Origin: Gammaproteobacteria bacterium
GTDB taxonomy: Bacteria > Pseudomonadota > Gammaproteobacteria > Enterobacterales > Psychrobiaceae
Direction of reading: 5' to 3'
Assembly: GCA_013214885.1 (NCBI GenBank)
Contig: JABSRS010000089.1
Location: 1-10,385 of the forward strand
Length of the DNA stretch: 10,385 bases
Position numbers and translations under genes: made by a program. The notes below the pieces were generated by a model, which saw nothing but the letters and a program-made list of their open reading frames with translations, made no database searches and was not told where the DNA came from. This document shows, piece after piece, positions 1 to 5,680 of this stretch (position 1 is its first letter; each line of letters opens with the position of its first letter).

Positions 1-282
1 TTAGTCACAAAAATTGGACATCTGGTCATTTATATTATGCTTTTGGTCTTAATGATCAGTGGTTACTTAATCTCAACAGCTGATGATCGTCCGATCTCCG
101 TGTTCAATATAATCGATGTACCAGCATTGGGAGAGCTCTTTGCTAACCAAGCTGATATCGCAGGGGTTATTCATCAGTATCTAGCCTATGCACTGGTTGC
201 TTTTTCGATACTCCACGGCATAGCGGCACTAAAACATCACTTTATCGACCAAGATGATACGTTAAAGCGGATGATTAAGTAA
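1..282 (+). CDS. yceJ: Cytochrome b561, C-terminal part (5' end outside window)
   Basis: The reading frame is open from the first base and codes for the last 93 residues of a CybB/YceJ-type cytochrome b561. This is an inner-membrane di-heme electron carrier thought to take electrons from quinol. Visible are a hydrophobic helix (about residues 5-25 of the fragment) starting with a GH motif (His7), the conserved stretch ISGYLISTAD, then a second helix (about 52-75) with His58 and His72, and the family's C-terminal signature ALKHHF..DDTLKRM. These histidines include the expected heme ligands. The fragment resembles, from memory, the end of E. coli YceJ almost motif for motif, and the next gene is yceI, as in E. 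coli. The 56-base gap to yceI suggests co-transcription. The start codon and the first helices are not in the window. Confidence 0.93.
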   Translation, partial: LVTKIGHLVIYIMLLVLMISGYLISTADDRPISVFNIIDVPALGELFANQADIAGVIHQYLAYALVAFSILHGIAALKHHFIDQDDTLKRMIK

Positions 283-338
283 AACTCATTAATTGAATAA
301 ACGAATTACATAAACCTATTTACCAACAAGGACATAAA

Positions 339-899
339 ATGAAAAAAATATTACTAGCTAGCGCACTGTTAACCAGTGGATTGATGGCACCAGTACAAGC
401 GGCAGATTACGTTATTGATACTAAAGGAGCTCATGCTTCAATTAATTTTACCGCCGGTCACATGGGGTTTAGTACACTAACAGGCCGTTTTAATACCTTT
501 AGTGGAAAATTCTCTTTTGATCCAGCTAACATGACTGCGGCAAAAATCACGGTCAACATTGATCCTAGCAGCGTTGACTCTAATCACGCAGAACGTGATA
601 AGCACCTACGTTCAGACGATTTCTTAGATACTAGTAAATTTAAAACAGCTAAATTTATTAGTACTCAAATTACCGATTCAGGTGACGGTAAACTAGCAAT
701 TGTTGGTGACTTTACTTTACACGGCGTTACAAAATCAATCGTGATTGACGCGGTTAAAATTGGCGAAGGCGATGATCCATGGGGCGGCTACCGTGTTGGC
801 TTTAGCGGTACTACAACAATCGCGATGGCTGATTATGGTTTTAAGATGAATTTTGGTGAAATTGAGTTAGCCCTTCATATTGAAGGCAAACGTCAATAA
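339..899 (+). CDS. yceI: YceI-family periplasmic lipocalin-like protein
   Basis: The product is 186 residues, the usual length for YceI. An N-terminal Sec signal (MKK, hydrophobic core to about residue 17, VQA just before ADY) predicts cleavage after Ala21 and export to the periplasm. The mature part has the family hallmarks: DTKGAHASINFTAGHMGFS near the N-terminus, NHAERDKHLRSDDFLDTSKF (about residues 82-101), a LHGVTK turn (128-132) and GEGDDPWGG (142-150). YceI proteins form a lipocalin-like beta barrel that binds isoprenoid or quinone-like lipids; the ligand here is unknown. The start is supported by AAGGA at 328-332, six bases before the ATG. It follows yceJ and is closed by a strong terminator, so the two look like one transcript. 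In E. coli the yceJ-yceI pair is known to respond to high pH and osmolarity; nothing in this window shows the control. Confidence 0.96.
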   Translation: MKKILLASALLTSGLMAPVQAADYVIDTKGAHASINFTAGHMGFSTLTGRFNTFSGKFSFDPANMTAAKITVNIDPSSVDSNHAERDKHLRSDDFLDTSKFKTAKFISTQITDSGDGKLAIVGDFTLHGVTKSIVIDAVKIGEGDDPWGGYRVGFSGTTTIAMADYGFKMNFGEIELALHIEGKRQ

Positions 900-926
900 G
901 CACTCATTGCTAAAATAAATCCTATC

Positions 927-957
927 AACACGCCCTCGAAAGTTGGCGTGTTTTTTT
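927..957 (+). terminator. Rho-independent terminator after yceI
   Basis: An 8-bp perfect stem (AACACGCC at 927-934 with GGCGTGTT at 945-952) encloses a 10-base loop and runs directly into seven T residues (951-957). It lies 27 bases after the yceI stop and is oriented to end the yceJ-yceI transcript. Confidence 0.9.
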
Positions 958-987
958 GACGCTATAATTAACGTTCAAATGACAAAG

Positions 988-1016
988 TTGACAGTGATCT
1001 GACCAGCTGAAACAAT
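988..1016 (+). promoter_or_regulatory. Putative sigma70 promoter of the alpha/beta hydrolase gene
   Basis: A perfect -35 box TTGACA (988-993) is followed by a 17-base spacer and AACAAT (1011-1016), a 4-of-6 match to the -10 box. It sits between the yceI terminator and the hydrolase start, giving a predicted leader of about 25 bases. The weak -10 lowers confidence. Confidence 0.5.
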
Positions 1017-1048
1017 GCATCACATTATAACAACAACAATGAGCTACG

Positions 1049-1915
1049 ATGGACAACTTTAGTATTACTTCACAATCAATAATTTGTAGCGATGGCTACA
1101 CACTCGCCGCGACATTATTTAAACCAAATAATGATATTAAAGCGGCAATATTGCTGGGTCCAGCGACTGGGATCAAGCGACAGTTCTATGCTAGTTTTGC
1201 CAGTTTTTTGGCTCAGCAAGGTTACGGGGTATTAACCTTTGATAACAGAGGAATTGGCGAGTCACTCATTGGTAATGTCAGCGATAGTCAAGCATCATTA
1301 CAATGCTGGGGTGAGATAGACATGCCTGGCGCGCTTGATACATTGAAAGAATTTTTCCCAGCCACCAGCTATCACCTGGTTGGACACAGTGCTGGCGGTC
1401 AATTGATTGGCCTTATGCCAAACGCTGATCAATTTAGTTCGATGTGTAACATCGCGAGTTCTTCAGGGCAGTTATCTAATATGGCCATGCCATATTGGCT
1501 TAAAGCCCAATTTTTTATGAATGTGTTTATTCCGCTGAGCAATATGGTGTTCGGACATACCAAGTCACAATTGTTAGGCATGGGGCAACCCTTACCTAAA
1601 GCGGTAGCTAGCCAATGGCGTAAATGGTGTAATGGCCAAGGCTATGTAAAAACAGCATTTGGTGGCAGTATCACCACCCATTATTATGATCAGCTGACAT
1701 TACCGAGCTTATGGTTAAACGCCATTGATGATGATATTGCCAATAACAAAAATGTCGTAGATATGCTGAACGTTTTTGACCAACTGCCAGCGACGGTTAA
1801 AACGTTGATCCCACAAGATCACGGCTTAACCGAAATTGGCCACATGAAATTTTTCAGTCGAAAATCACAAGCTCTGTGGCATCAAGTGACTGATTGGCTA
1901 GCGCTTCACAGTTAA
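1049..1915 (+). CDS. Alpha/beta hydrolase (COG4757-like serine hydrolase)
   Basis: This 288-residue cytoplasmic protein has no signal peptide. It shows the alpha/beta hydrolase fold landmarks in order: an oxyanion-region motif LLGPATGIKRQFY (35-47), strand and turn FDNRGIGES (64-72), the nucleophile elbow GHSAGG with Ser114 (112-117), an acidic candidate at Asp227-Asp229 and the likely catalytic His265 in IGHMKFF. The GPATGxxRxFY pattern resembles the predicted hydrolase family COG4757; the substrate is unknown and no catalytic residue is missing. There is no good Shine-Dalgarno sequence, but an in-frame TGA at 1040-1042 rules out a longer N-terminus. An out-of-frame seven-codon ATG ORF (1039-1062) overlaps the start. 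The gene appears monocistronic, with its own promoter and a convergent neighbour ending six bases further on. Esterase, thioesterase or lipase activity are all possible. Confidence 0.88.
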   Translation: MDNFSITSQSIICSDGYTLAATLFKPNNDIKAAILLGPATGIKRQFYASFASFLAQQGYGVLTFDNRGIGESLIGNVSDSQASLQCWGEIDMPGALDTLKEFFPATSYHLVGHSAGGQLIGLMPNADQFSSMCNIASSSGQLSNMAMPYWLKAQFFMNVFIPLSNMVFGHTKSQLLGMGQPLPKAVASQWRKWCNGQGYVKTAFGGSITTHYYDQLTLPSLWLNAIDDDIANNKNVVDMLNVFDQLPATVKTLIPQDHGLTEIGHMKFFSRKSQALWHQVTDWLALHS

Positions 1916-1930
1916 GTTGAGTTAAGTTGA
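1911..1930. repeat. 10-bp tandem direct repeat at the junction of two convergent genes
   Basis: The unit GTTAAGTTGA occurs twice in succession. The first copy carries the TAA stop of the hydrolase (1913-1915) and the second carries, on the other strand, the TAA stop of the FMN reductase (1922-1924). The second copy also begins a short inverted repeat, GTTAA (1921-1925) with TTAAC (1931-1935). No convincing terminator with a T-run is seen at this junction. Confidence 0.7.
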
Positions 1931-2461
1931 TTTAACGTGATTGAGGTGACTCACCGTATCTTTAAGTTGCTCATTGAGTTCCTCATGCGTTAACTGTTGT
2001 TGCTCTGAATTAAAATTATCATAGAAACTTGGAATAGATAAACTCGCTTTAACCACACCATCAAAATACGGTGCCGAACTAACCGCGGCGGCTAACACAC
2101 TGGCCCCGCCCATAGAACCAGGCGAAGTAGATAACAGCACCATCGGCTTATTCTGAAAGACTTTAGGCTCAATCCGCGAACACCAATCGAATAAATTCTT
2201 ATATGCAACCGTATACGAGCCATTATGCTCAGCAAACGAAATAATAATACCGCAACTGCCAGCGATTTTTGCTAGAAAGTCTTTGGCTAATTGCGGGTGG
2301 CCAAGCTGTTGCTCGCGGTCTTGAGAATATAACGGTAATTCATAATCGTTTAAATCAAGCACTTCGACTTCAACTTTAGTTAATAAAGTACTGGCATACT
2401 TAACCAGTTGTAGATTAATAGATTTAGAGTGGTTAGATCCAGCAAAGGCAACAATTTTCAT
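1922..2461 (-). CDS. NADPH-dependent FMN reductase (flavodoxin-like fold)
   Basis: A 179-residue flavodoxin-like protein of the NADPH-dependent FMN reductase / chromate-azo-quinone reductase family, which reduces flavins, quinones or similar acceptors. The N-terminal strand and phosphate-binding loop AFAGSNHSKSIN (5-16), LPLYSQDRE (42-50), the flavin-contacting EHNGSYTVAYKNLFDW (78-93) and LLSTSPGSMGGASVL (109-123) are all in their usual order. In many relatives the first of these flavin loops reads PEYNGS. The length is normal and there is no signal peptide, so the protein is cytoplasmic. AAGGA about nine bases before the ATG supports the start. It lies 121 bases downstream of the DecR-like regulator on the same strand, with no strong terminator between them, so it may belong to that transcript. 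The physiological substrate cannot be read from sequence. Confidence 0.9.
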   Translation of the reverse strand: MKIVAFAGSNHSKSINLQLVKYASTLLTKVEVEVLDLNDYELPLYSQDREQQLGHPQLAKDFLAKIAGSCGIIISFAEHNGSYTVAYKNLFDWCSRIEPKVFQNKPMVLLSTSPGSMGGASVLAAAVSSAPYFDGVVKASLSIPSFYDNFNSEQQQLTHEELNEQLKDTVSHLNHVKST

Positions 2462-2582
2462 TACAGTTTTTTCCTTAAGTTGAAATATAGGTCAGAGGCA
2501 TTAAGAGCAAGTATTAACTGTAGAATTTTTTTTAACCAGCCAACTAGGCTCATGAGTATGAACTTGTCAAACAAGCACAGCC

Positions 2583-3041
2583 CTATATGTAATCCAAGGG
2601 TAAGGCGGTGGTATATTTTATCTCTTCCATTGAAAAACTCGAACTAATATCGGAAAAATCGGCGCGGGTTATTAAGGCCTTATAAAAATTATCGAACGCC
2701 TTCATGTCTGACACTACCACCTTGAGCAGATAATCGACCTGACCACTCATGCGATAAAACTCGACGATTTCGGTGAAGTCGTTGGCAATGTCAGAAAAAG
2801 TGGCTAACCATTGCGGGTTATGGTGACTGGTTTTTATCATCACAAATACCGTTAAGCCAACATTGAGCTTACTCGGATCGGCTAAGACCACGCGGCCCTT
2901 GATCACTCCCGAACTTTCCATCGCTTGAATGCGACGCCAGCAAGGCGACGTTGAAAGACCGACTTGTTCGGCAATGCTACTGACCGATATCGTGCAATCT
3001 TGTTGCAACAGGTGCAGAATTTTTTTATCGAATGAATCCAT
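2583..3041 (-). CDS. decR: Lrp/AsnC-family transcriptional regulator, DecR (CyuR)-like
   Basis: The ATG at 3041 gives 152 residues, the length of E. coli DecR (YbaO, CyuR) as recalled. A TTG seven codons upstream is in frame but has no ribosome binding site, and relatives begin near MDxxDxKIL. Order of parts: N-terminal helix-turn-helix (about 1-50) with LLQQDCTIS, IAEQVGLSTSPCWRRI and SGVIKG; then the ligand-sensing RAM domain (about 62-140) with VMIKTSHH, FYRMSGQVDYLLKVVVSDM and FYKALITR; then the ending SSFSMEEIKYTTALPL. The TSPCWRR and SMEEIKYTTALPL segments closely match E. coli DecR from memory. DecR activates genes of cysteine degradation in response to L-cysteine. Here the gene is divergent from a cysteine desulfurase fusion, which fits the same job. 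Ligand specificity is inferred, and another Lrp-type amino-acid sensor is the main alternative. Confidence 0.88.
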   Translation of the reverse strand: MDSFDKKILHLLQQDCTISVSSIAEQVGLSTSPCWRRIQAMESSGVIKGRVVLADPSKLNVGLTVFVMIKTSHHNPQWLATFSDIANDFTEIVEFYRMSGQVDYLLKVVVSDMKAFDNFYKALITRADFSDISSSFSMEEIKYTTALPLDYI

Positions 3042-3081
3042 GGTTAAGAATTTATTTTCCAATATTATTAGTTATATTAGA

Positions 3082-3087
3082 ATTATA
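3082..3087 (-). promoter_or_regulatory. Candidate -10 box for the decR-like gene
   Basis: Read on the - strand this is a perfect TATAAT, about 41 bases upstream of the regulator's ATG. The sequence 17 bases further upstream (TAACAA) is a poor -35, as might be expected for a regulated promoter. In DNA this AT-rich a TATAAT can occur by chance, so this is tentative. Confidence 0.35.
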
Positions 3088-3103
3088 TTGCATAAAACTA
3101 GTA

Positions 3104-3127
3104 TTTGTTAGCTAATTACGCAACAAA
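3104..3127. promoter_or_regulatory. Inverted repeat in the divergent control region
   Basis: TTTGTT (3104-3109) and AACAAA (3122-3127) form a 6-bp inverted repeat with a 12-base spacer, lying between the presumed promoters of the regulator and the fusion gene. The location suits binding by an Lrp-type dimer, but the arms are low-complexity and could be chance. Confidence 0.3.
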
Positions 3128-3136
3128 GTACCCCTG

Positions 3137-3164
3137 TTGATGTGAAATAATTTCTCTCTATTAT
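3137..3164 (+). promoter_or_regulatory. Putative sigma70 promoter of the desulfurase fusion gene
   Basis: TTGATG (3137-3142) as -35 and TATTAT (3159-3164) as -10 are 16 bases apart, placing transcription start near 3171 and leaving a leader of about 50 bases. The spacer contains a perfect palindrome that could be an operator. An overlapping TATAAA at 3162-3167 is an alternative -10 but with a 19-base spacer. Confidence 0.5.
3144..3154. promoter_or_regulatory. Palindrome GAAATAATTTC, candidate operator
   Basis: This 11-base perfect palindrome (centre A3149) lies between the -35 and -10 elements of the fusion-gene promoter. Lrp/AsnC proteins commonly bind AT-rich imperfect palindromes, so it is a reasonable candidate site for the divergently encoded regulator. 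Binding is inferred. A position between the -35 and -10 boxes would more usually imply repression than activation. Confidence 0.4.
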
Positions 3165-3210
3165 AAATCGATTAATAACGCGCCCAGTGCTAGCTGTTAA
3201 TTACACCTGT

Positions 3211-3216
3211 GAAGAG
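3211..3216 (+). promoter_or_regulatory. Ribosome binding site that decides the fusion-gene start
   Basis: GAAGAG lies six bases before ATG 3223. An upstream in-frame GTG at 3187 would add 12 residues but has no Shine-Dalgarno sequence. From ATG 3223 the protein begins a few residues before IYLDANATTP, as IscS/NifS proteins do. Confidence 0.65.
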
Positions 3217-3222
3217 AATTTT

Positions 3223-5487
3223 ATGGACCATTTATCGCAAATTTACCTTGATGCTAATGCTACCACCCCTGTTTTACCACAGGCGGCCGCGGCGGCTTCA
3301 TTTGCCATGGAAACGCTATTTGGTAATCCAAGCAGTAGTCATATTAGTGGCTTACAAGCAAAGGCGATCATGACGCAAACGCGCCAACGGGCAACACAGG
3401 TGCTTGGCGCAGGAAACGGTGAAGTTATTTTTACTAGCGGTGCCACCGAAGGGATCCAGACCGCTATTCTTTCAGCGTTATGTAACGTTAGAACGCGCAT
3501 CGACAACACTAAGGATTACTGTTTATTATACGGTGCCACCGAACATAAAGCGGTGCCAGAATCATTAAAACACTGGAATAAAATATTAGGCATTAACGCC
3601 CAGCTTAAAGCCATACCAGTCGATAGTAGCGGTAAGCTAGATTTGGACTTTATTGCCAAAGAAGCGCCCAACGCGCTAATGATTTGCACCATGGCAGTGA
3701 ACAATGAAACTGGCGTTTTTCAGGACCTTAGCTTGTTAGACAAAACCATTCGAGCCAATAATTCCGATATTTTTTGGTTGGTCGATTGTGTCCAAGCACT
3801 AGGGAAAACCGATTTGGCACTCGCAAAAACCACCATCGACTATGCCGTATTTAGCGGACATAAGCTCTATGCCCCCAAAGGAATTGGCTTTGTCTACATC
3901 AAAGAAAATACGCCATTCACGTCCTTTATTGCTGGAGGTGGCCAAGAGAATGGCCTGCGTTCTGGCACCGAAAACCTGCCGGGCATGGCGGCGCTCAATG
4001 TGATTTTTGCGATGCTGCTGGGTCAAAGTGAGCACTCATTTACCCCGCCAGCTCAGCTCGAAAAATTTCGTCAACAACTAGTCGGCGCATTAAAGCAGGC
4101 TTTTCCTAGCATCGTATTTAACCACGGCTTTGAAAATAGCGTCGCCACTACCATTAATTTTTCGATTGCAGGATTGAGTTCAAAAGAAATGATGGATTTA
4201 TTTGATGCGGCAAACATTCGAGTAAGTTCTGGCTCTGCCTGTAGCTCTAAGGTGACTGGGAGCTTTGTCCTGGACGCGATGGGGCTAAGCCAATGGCAAA
4301 GTGAATCGGCAATTAGAATGTCATTTGGTCCAGCGATGACCCAGCAGAAAGTTGATCTGGCCTGTGAGCGAATTATTTATTGTGCACAAGCGCTAAATCA
4401 TAGTTGTTTAACCCTTGGCAGCGATGATCTTGCGAACAAGTCTGAGGTCAGTGGCCTGTTACAGTTTAAGGTGGGAGGAAGCTGCACTTGGCTATATGTC
4501 GACCACACGACCAAATCGGCGGTGATAATAGATCCCTTGCCGCAACTCGATCAACGCCTAAAAACCTTGCTGACCTGTCAGTCGCTGCAACTTATTGCGG
4601 TAATCGATACCCACGGGCATGCCGATCACGTCTCTTGTCGCGTCGCACTCGCCGACCTATTACTTAAGGGGCAGCAAACCGATAAGCTTGGCTGGCCTGA
4701 CGATACTCCAGTGATGGCGATCGACGGAGAAAATTATCAATATATTAATATCGGCGCGCAACGCTTAGTTAAGGTGCCGACCCCAGGTCATACTGACGAT
4801 AGTATTAGCCTATTATTAACCCAATATGTGCAGGCTAGTAAAAGAATCCAAGCCGATTATGTATTTTGTGGTGATTTAGTCTTAATGGGCAGCCTTGGTC
4901 GCACTAATTTTGCCACCAGCAGCACACCTGCGATGTACTCTAGCCTGCAGTCGTTGTATCAGCTAGTGGGATCCGAGACGCTGATTTGCCCGAGTCATGA
5001 CTATCACCATGATTTTGCCACCAGTTTTGGCGCCGAAATGGCACGTAATAACTTGTTAGCGCAGGTGTTAAGTAAAGAGATCGAGCCGACACAATTTAGT
5101 CATCACAAAGCCTTACTCGACCAAAATATTAACGATCAAGTTGGTCGTGAAATCATGTGTGGTGCCTTTGTTGAGTCCTGTAGAAAAAATGTGGTTGAGC
5201 ATCACAATCGCGATAGCTTGGCGGCAGCGATGGCGCAAGACTCGCCAGTGCAATTGGTCGATATTCGTGAGGCGCATGAATATGCCTTAGCACACGGTCA
5301 AGAATTTAACCAAAATGTGCCGATATCACGCCTCGTTCAATTCGCTCAACGACATCAGCAGGATAAAACGCAGCAAATCATTTTTATTTGTCGCAGCGGC
5401 AGTCGCTCACAACAAGCGGCGCAGGCCCTAGCGCGCTTAGGCTTTAGTAATATTGGTCACCTCGAAGGCGGTTATGCCTTAAACTAA
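3223..5487 (+). CDS. Cysteine desulfurase - persulfide dioxygenase - rhodanese fusion protein
   Basis: A 754-residue cytoplasmic protein with three enzyme parts. Residues 1-395 are an IscS/NifS-type, PLP-dependent cysteine desulfurase: YLDANATTP (8-16), FTSGATEG (70-77), TEHK with His108, NNETG (160-164), Asp188, the PLP lysine 214 in SGHK, RSGTEN (246-251) and the persulfide-carrying Cys340 in SGSACSS. Residues about 410-615 are a metallo-beta-lactamase domain of the ETHE1/persulfide dioxygenase type: THGHADH (His464, His466, Asp468, His469), PGH (His523), Asp551 in CGD, GRTNF (559-563) and SHDY with His592. Residues about 665-754 are a rhodanese with LVDIREAHEY (678-687) and active loop CRSGSRS starting at Cys723. 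All key residues are present. Dioxygenase-rhodanese fusions such as CstB are known; the added desulfurase would feed sulfur from cysteine (inference). It is divergent from a DecR-like regulator and appears monocistronic. Confidence 0.92.
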   Translation: MDHLSQIYLDANATTPVLPQAAAAASFAMETLFGNPSSSHISGLQAKAIMTQTRQRATQVLGAGNGEVIFTSGATEGIQTAILSALCNVRTRIDNTKDYCLLYGATEHKAVPESLKHWNKILGINAQLKAIPVDSSGKLDLDFIAKEAPNALMICTMAVNNETGVFQDLSLLDKTIRANNSDIFWLVDCVQALGKTDLALAKTTIDYAVFSGHKLYAPKGIGFVYIKENTPFTSFIAGGGQENGLRSGTENLPGMAALNVIFAMLLGQSEHSFTPPAQLEKFRQQLVGALKQAFPSIVFNHGFENSVATTINFSIAGLSSKEMMDLFDAANIRVSSGSACSSKVTGSFVLDAMGLSQWQSESAIRMSFGPAMTQQKVDLACERIIYCAQALNHSCLTLGSDDLANKSEVSGLLQFKVGGSCTWLYVDHTTKSAVIIDPLPQLDQRLKTLLTCQSLQLIAVIDTHGHADHVSCRVALADLLLKGQQTDKLGWPDDTPVMAIDGENYQYINIGAQRLVKVPTPGHTDDSISLLLTQYVQASKRIQADYVFCGDLVLMGSLGRTNFATSSTPAMYSSLQSLYQLVGSETLICPSHDYHHDFATSFGAEMARNNLLAQVLSKEIEPTQFSHHKALLDQNINDQVGREIMCGAFVESCRKNVVEHHNRDSLAAAMAQDSPVQLVDIREAHEYALAHGQEFNQNVPISRLVQFAQRHQQDKTQQIIFICRSGSRSQQAAQALARLGFSNIGHLEGGYALN

Positions 5488-5496
5488 TCCCAATTA

Positions 5497-5540
5497 TATT
5501 GGCGATGTTGTAGCTATATGTGGCTCCAAGCTCGCCAATA
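5497..5540 (+). terminator. Hairpin downstream of the fusion gene, possible terminator
   Basis: A 9-bp stem (TATTGGCGA at 5497-5505 with TCGCCAATA at 5532-5540) closes a 26-base loop, starting 9 bases after the fusion-gene stop. The sequence after it (AATTTTATAA) is AT-rich but has only a four-T run, so intrinsic termination would be weak. An mRNA 3'-end protecting hairpin is the alternative. Confidence 0.4.
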
Positions 5541-5586
5541 AATTTTATAATTACCAATAAATACATCAACTTAAGCCACCAACGCT

Positions 5587-5615
5587 TTGACTAACACTTT
5601 ATGATGTCGTATGAT
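5587..5615 (+). promoter_or_regulatory. Putative sigma70 promoter of the double-HtrA gene
   Basis: TTGACT (5587-5592) and TATGAT (5610-5615) are each 5-of-6 matches to consensus with an ideal 17-base spacer. Transcription would start near 5622 with a leader of about 60 bases. No sigma-E type box (GGAACTT / TCTGA) is seen, so the gene is not obviously under envelope-stress control. Confidence 0.6.
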
Positions 5616-5680
5616 GAAATTAATTAAAAATCGCTAGATTAAAATTAGTAGATATAATCCAACGGATAAGGTCAATAAGG

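Noticed and set aside
963..968. TATAAT after the yceI terminator as a promoter
   Set aside because: The matching -35 position falls within the terminator hairpin and has no similarity to TTGACA; the TTGACA at 988 is more convincing.
1039..1062. Seven-codon ATG ORF overlapping the hydrolase start, possibly a leader peptide
   Set aside because: It has no ribosome binding site and no attenuator-like structure; most likely chance, though it could slightly affect initiation.
1946..1956. Palindrome GGTGACTCACC as an operator
   Set aside because: It lies within the C-terminal coding part of the FMN reductase, far from any promoter; chance is the simpler explanation.
2429..2647. 72-codon + strand ORF across the reductase-regulator gap
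   Set aside because: It overlaps the ends of two well-supported genes on the other strand and has no protein-like features.
3042..3062. TTG start for the DecR-like regulator
   Set aside because: It has no Shine-Dalgarno sequence, and the ATG at 3041 gives the usual Lrp N-terminus and the same length as E. coli DecR.
3187..3222. GTG start giving 12 extra residues on the fusion protein
   Set aside because: There is no ribosome binding site before it, whereas GAAGAG precedes ATG 3223 and family members start close to the YLDANATTP motif.
5653..5658. Perfect TATAAT just before the double-HtrA gene as its -10 box
   Set aside because: No recognisable -35 lies 16-18 bases upstream and it would leave a very short leader; TTGACT-17-TATGAT upstream is a better pair.
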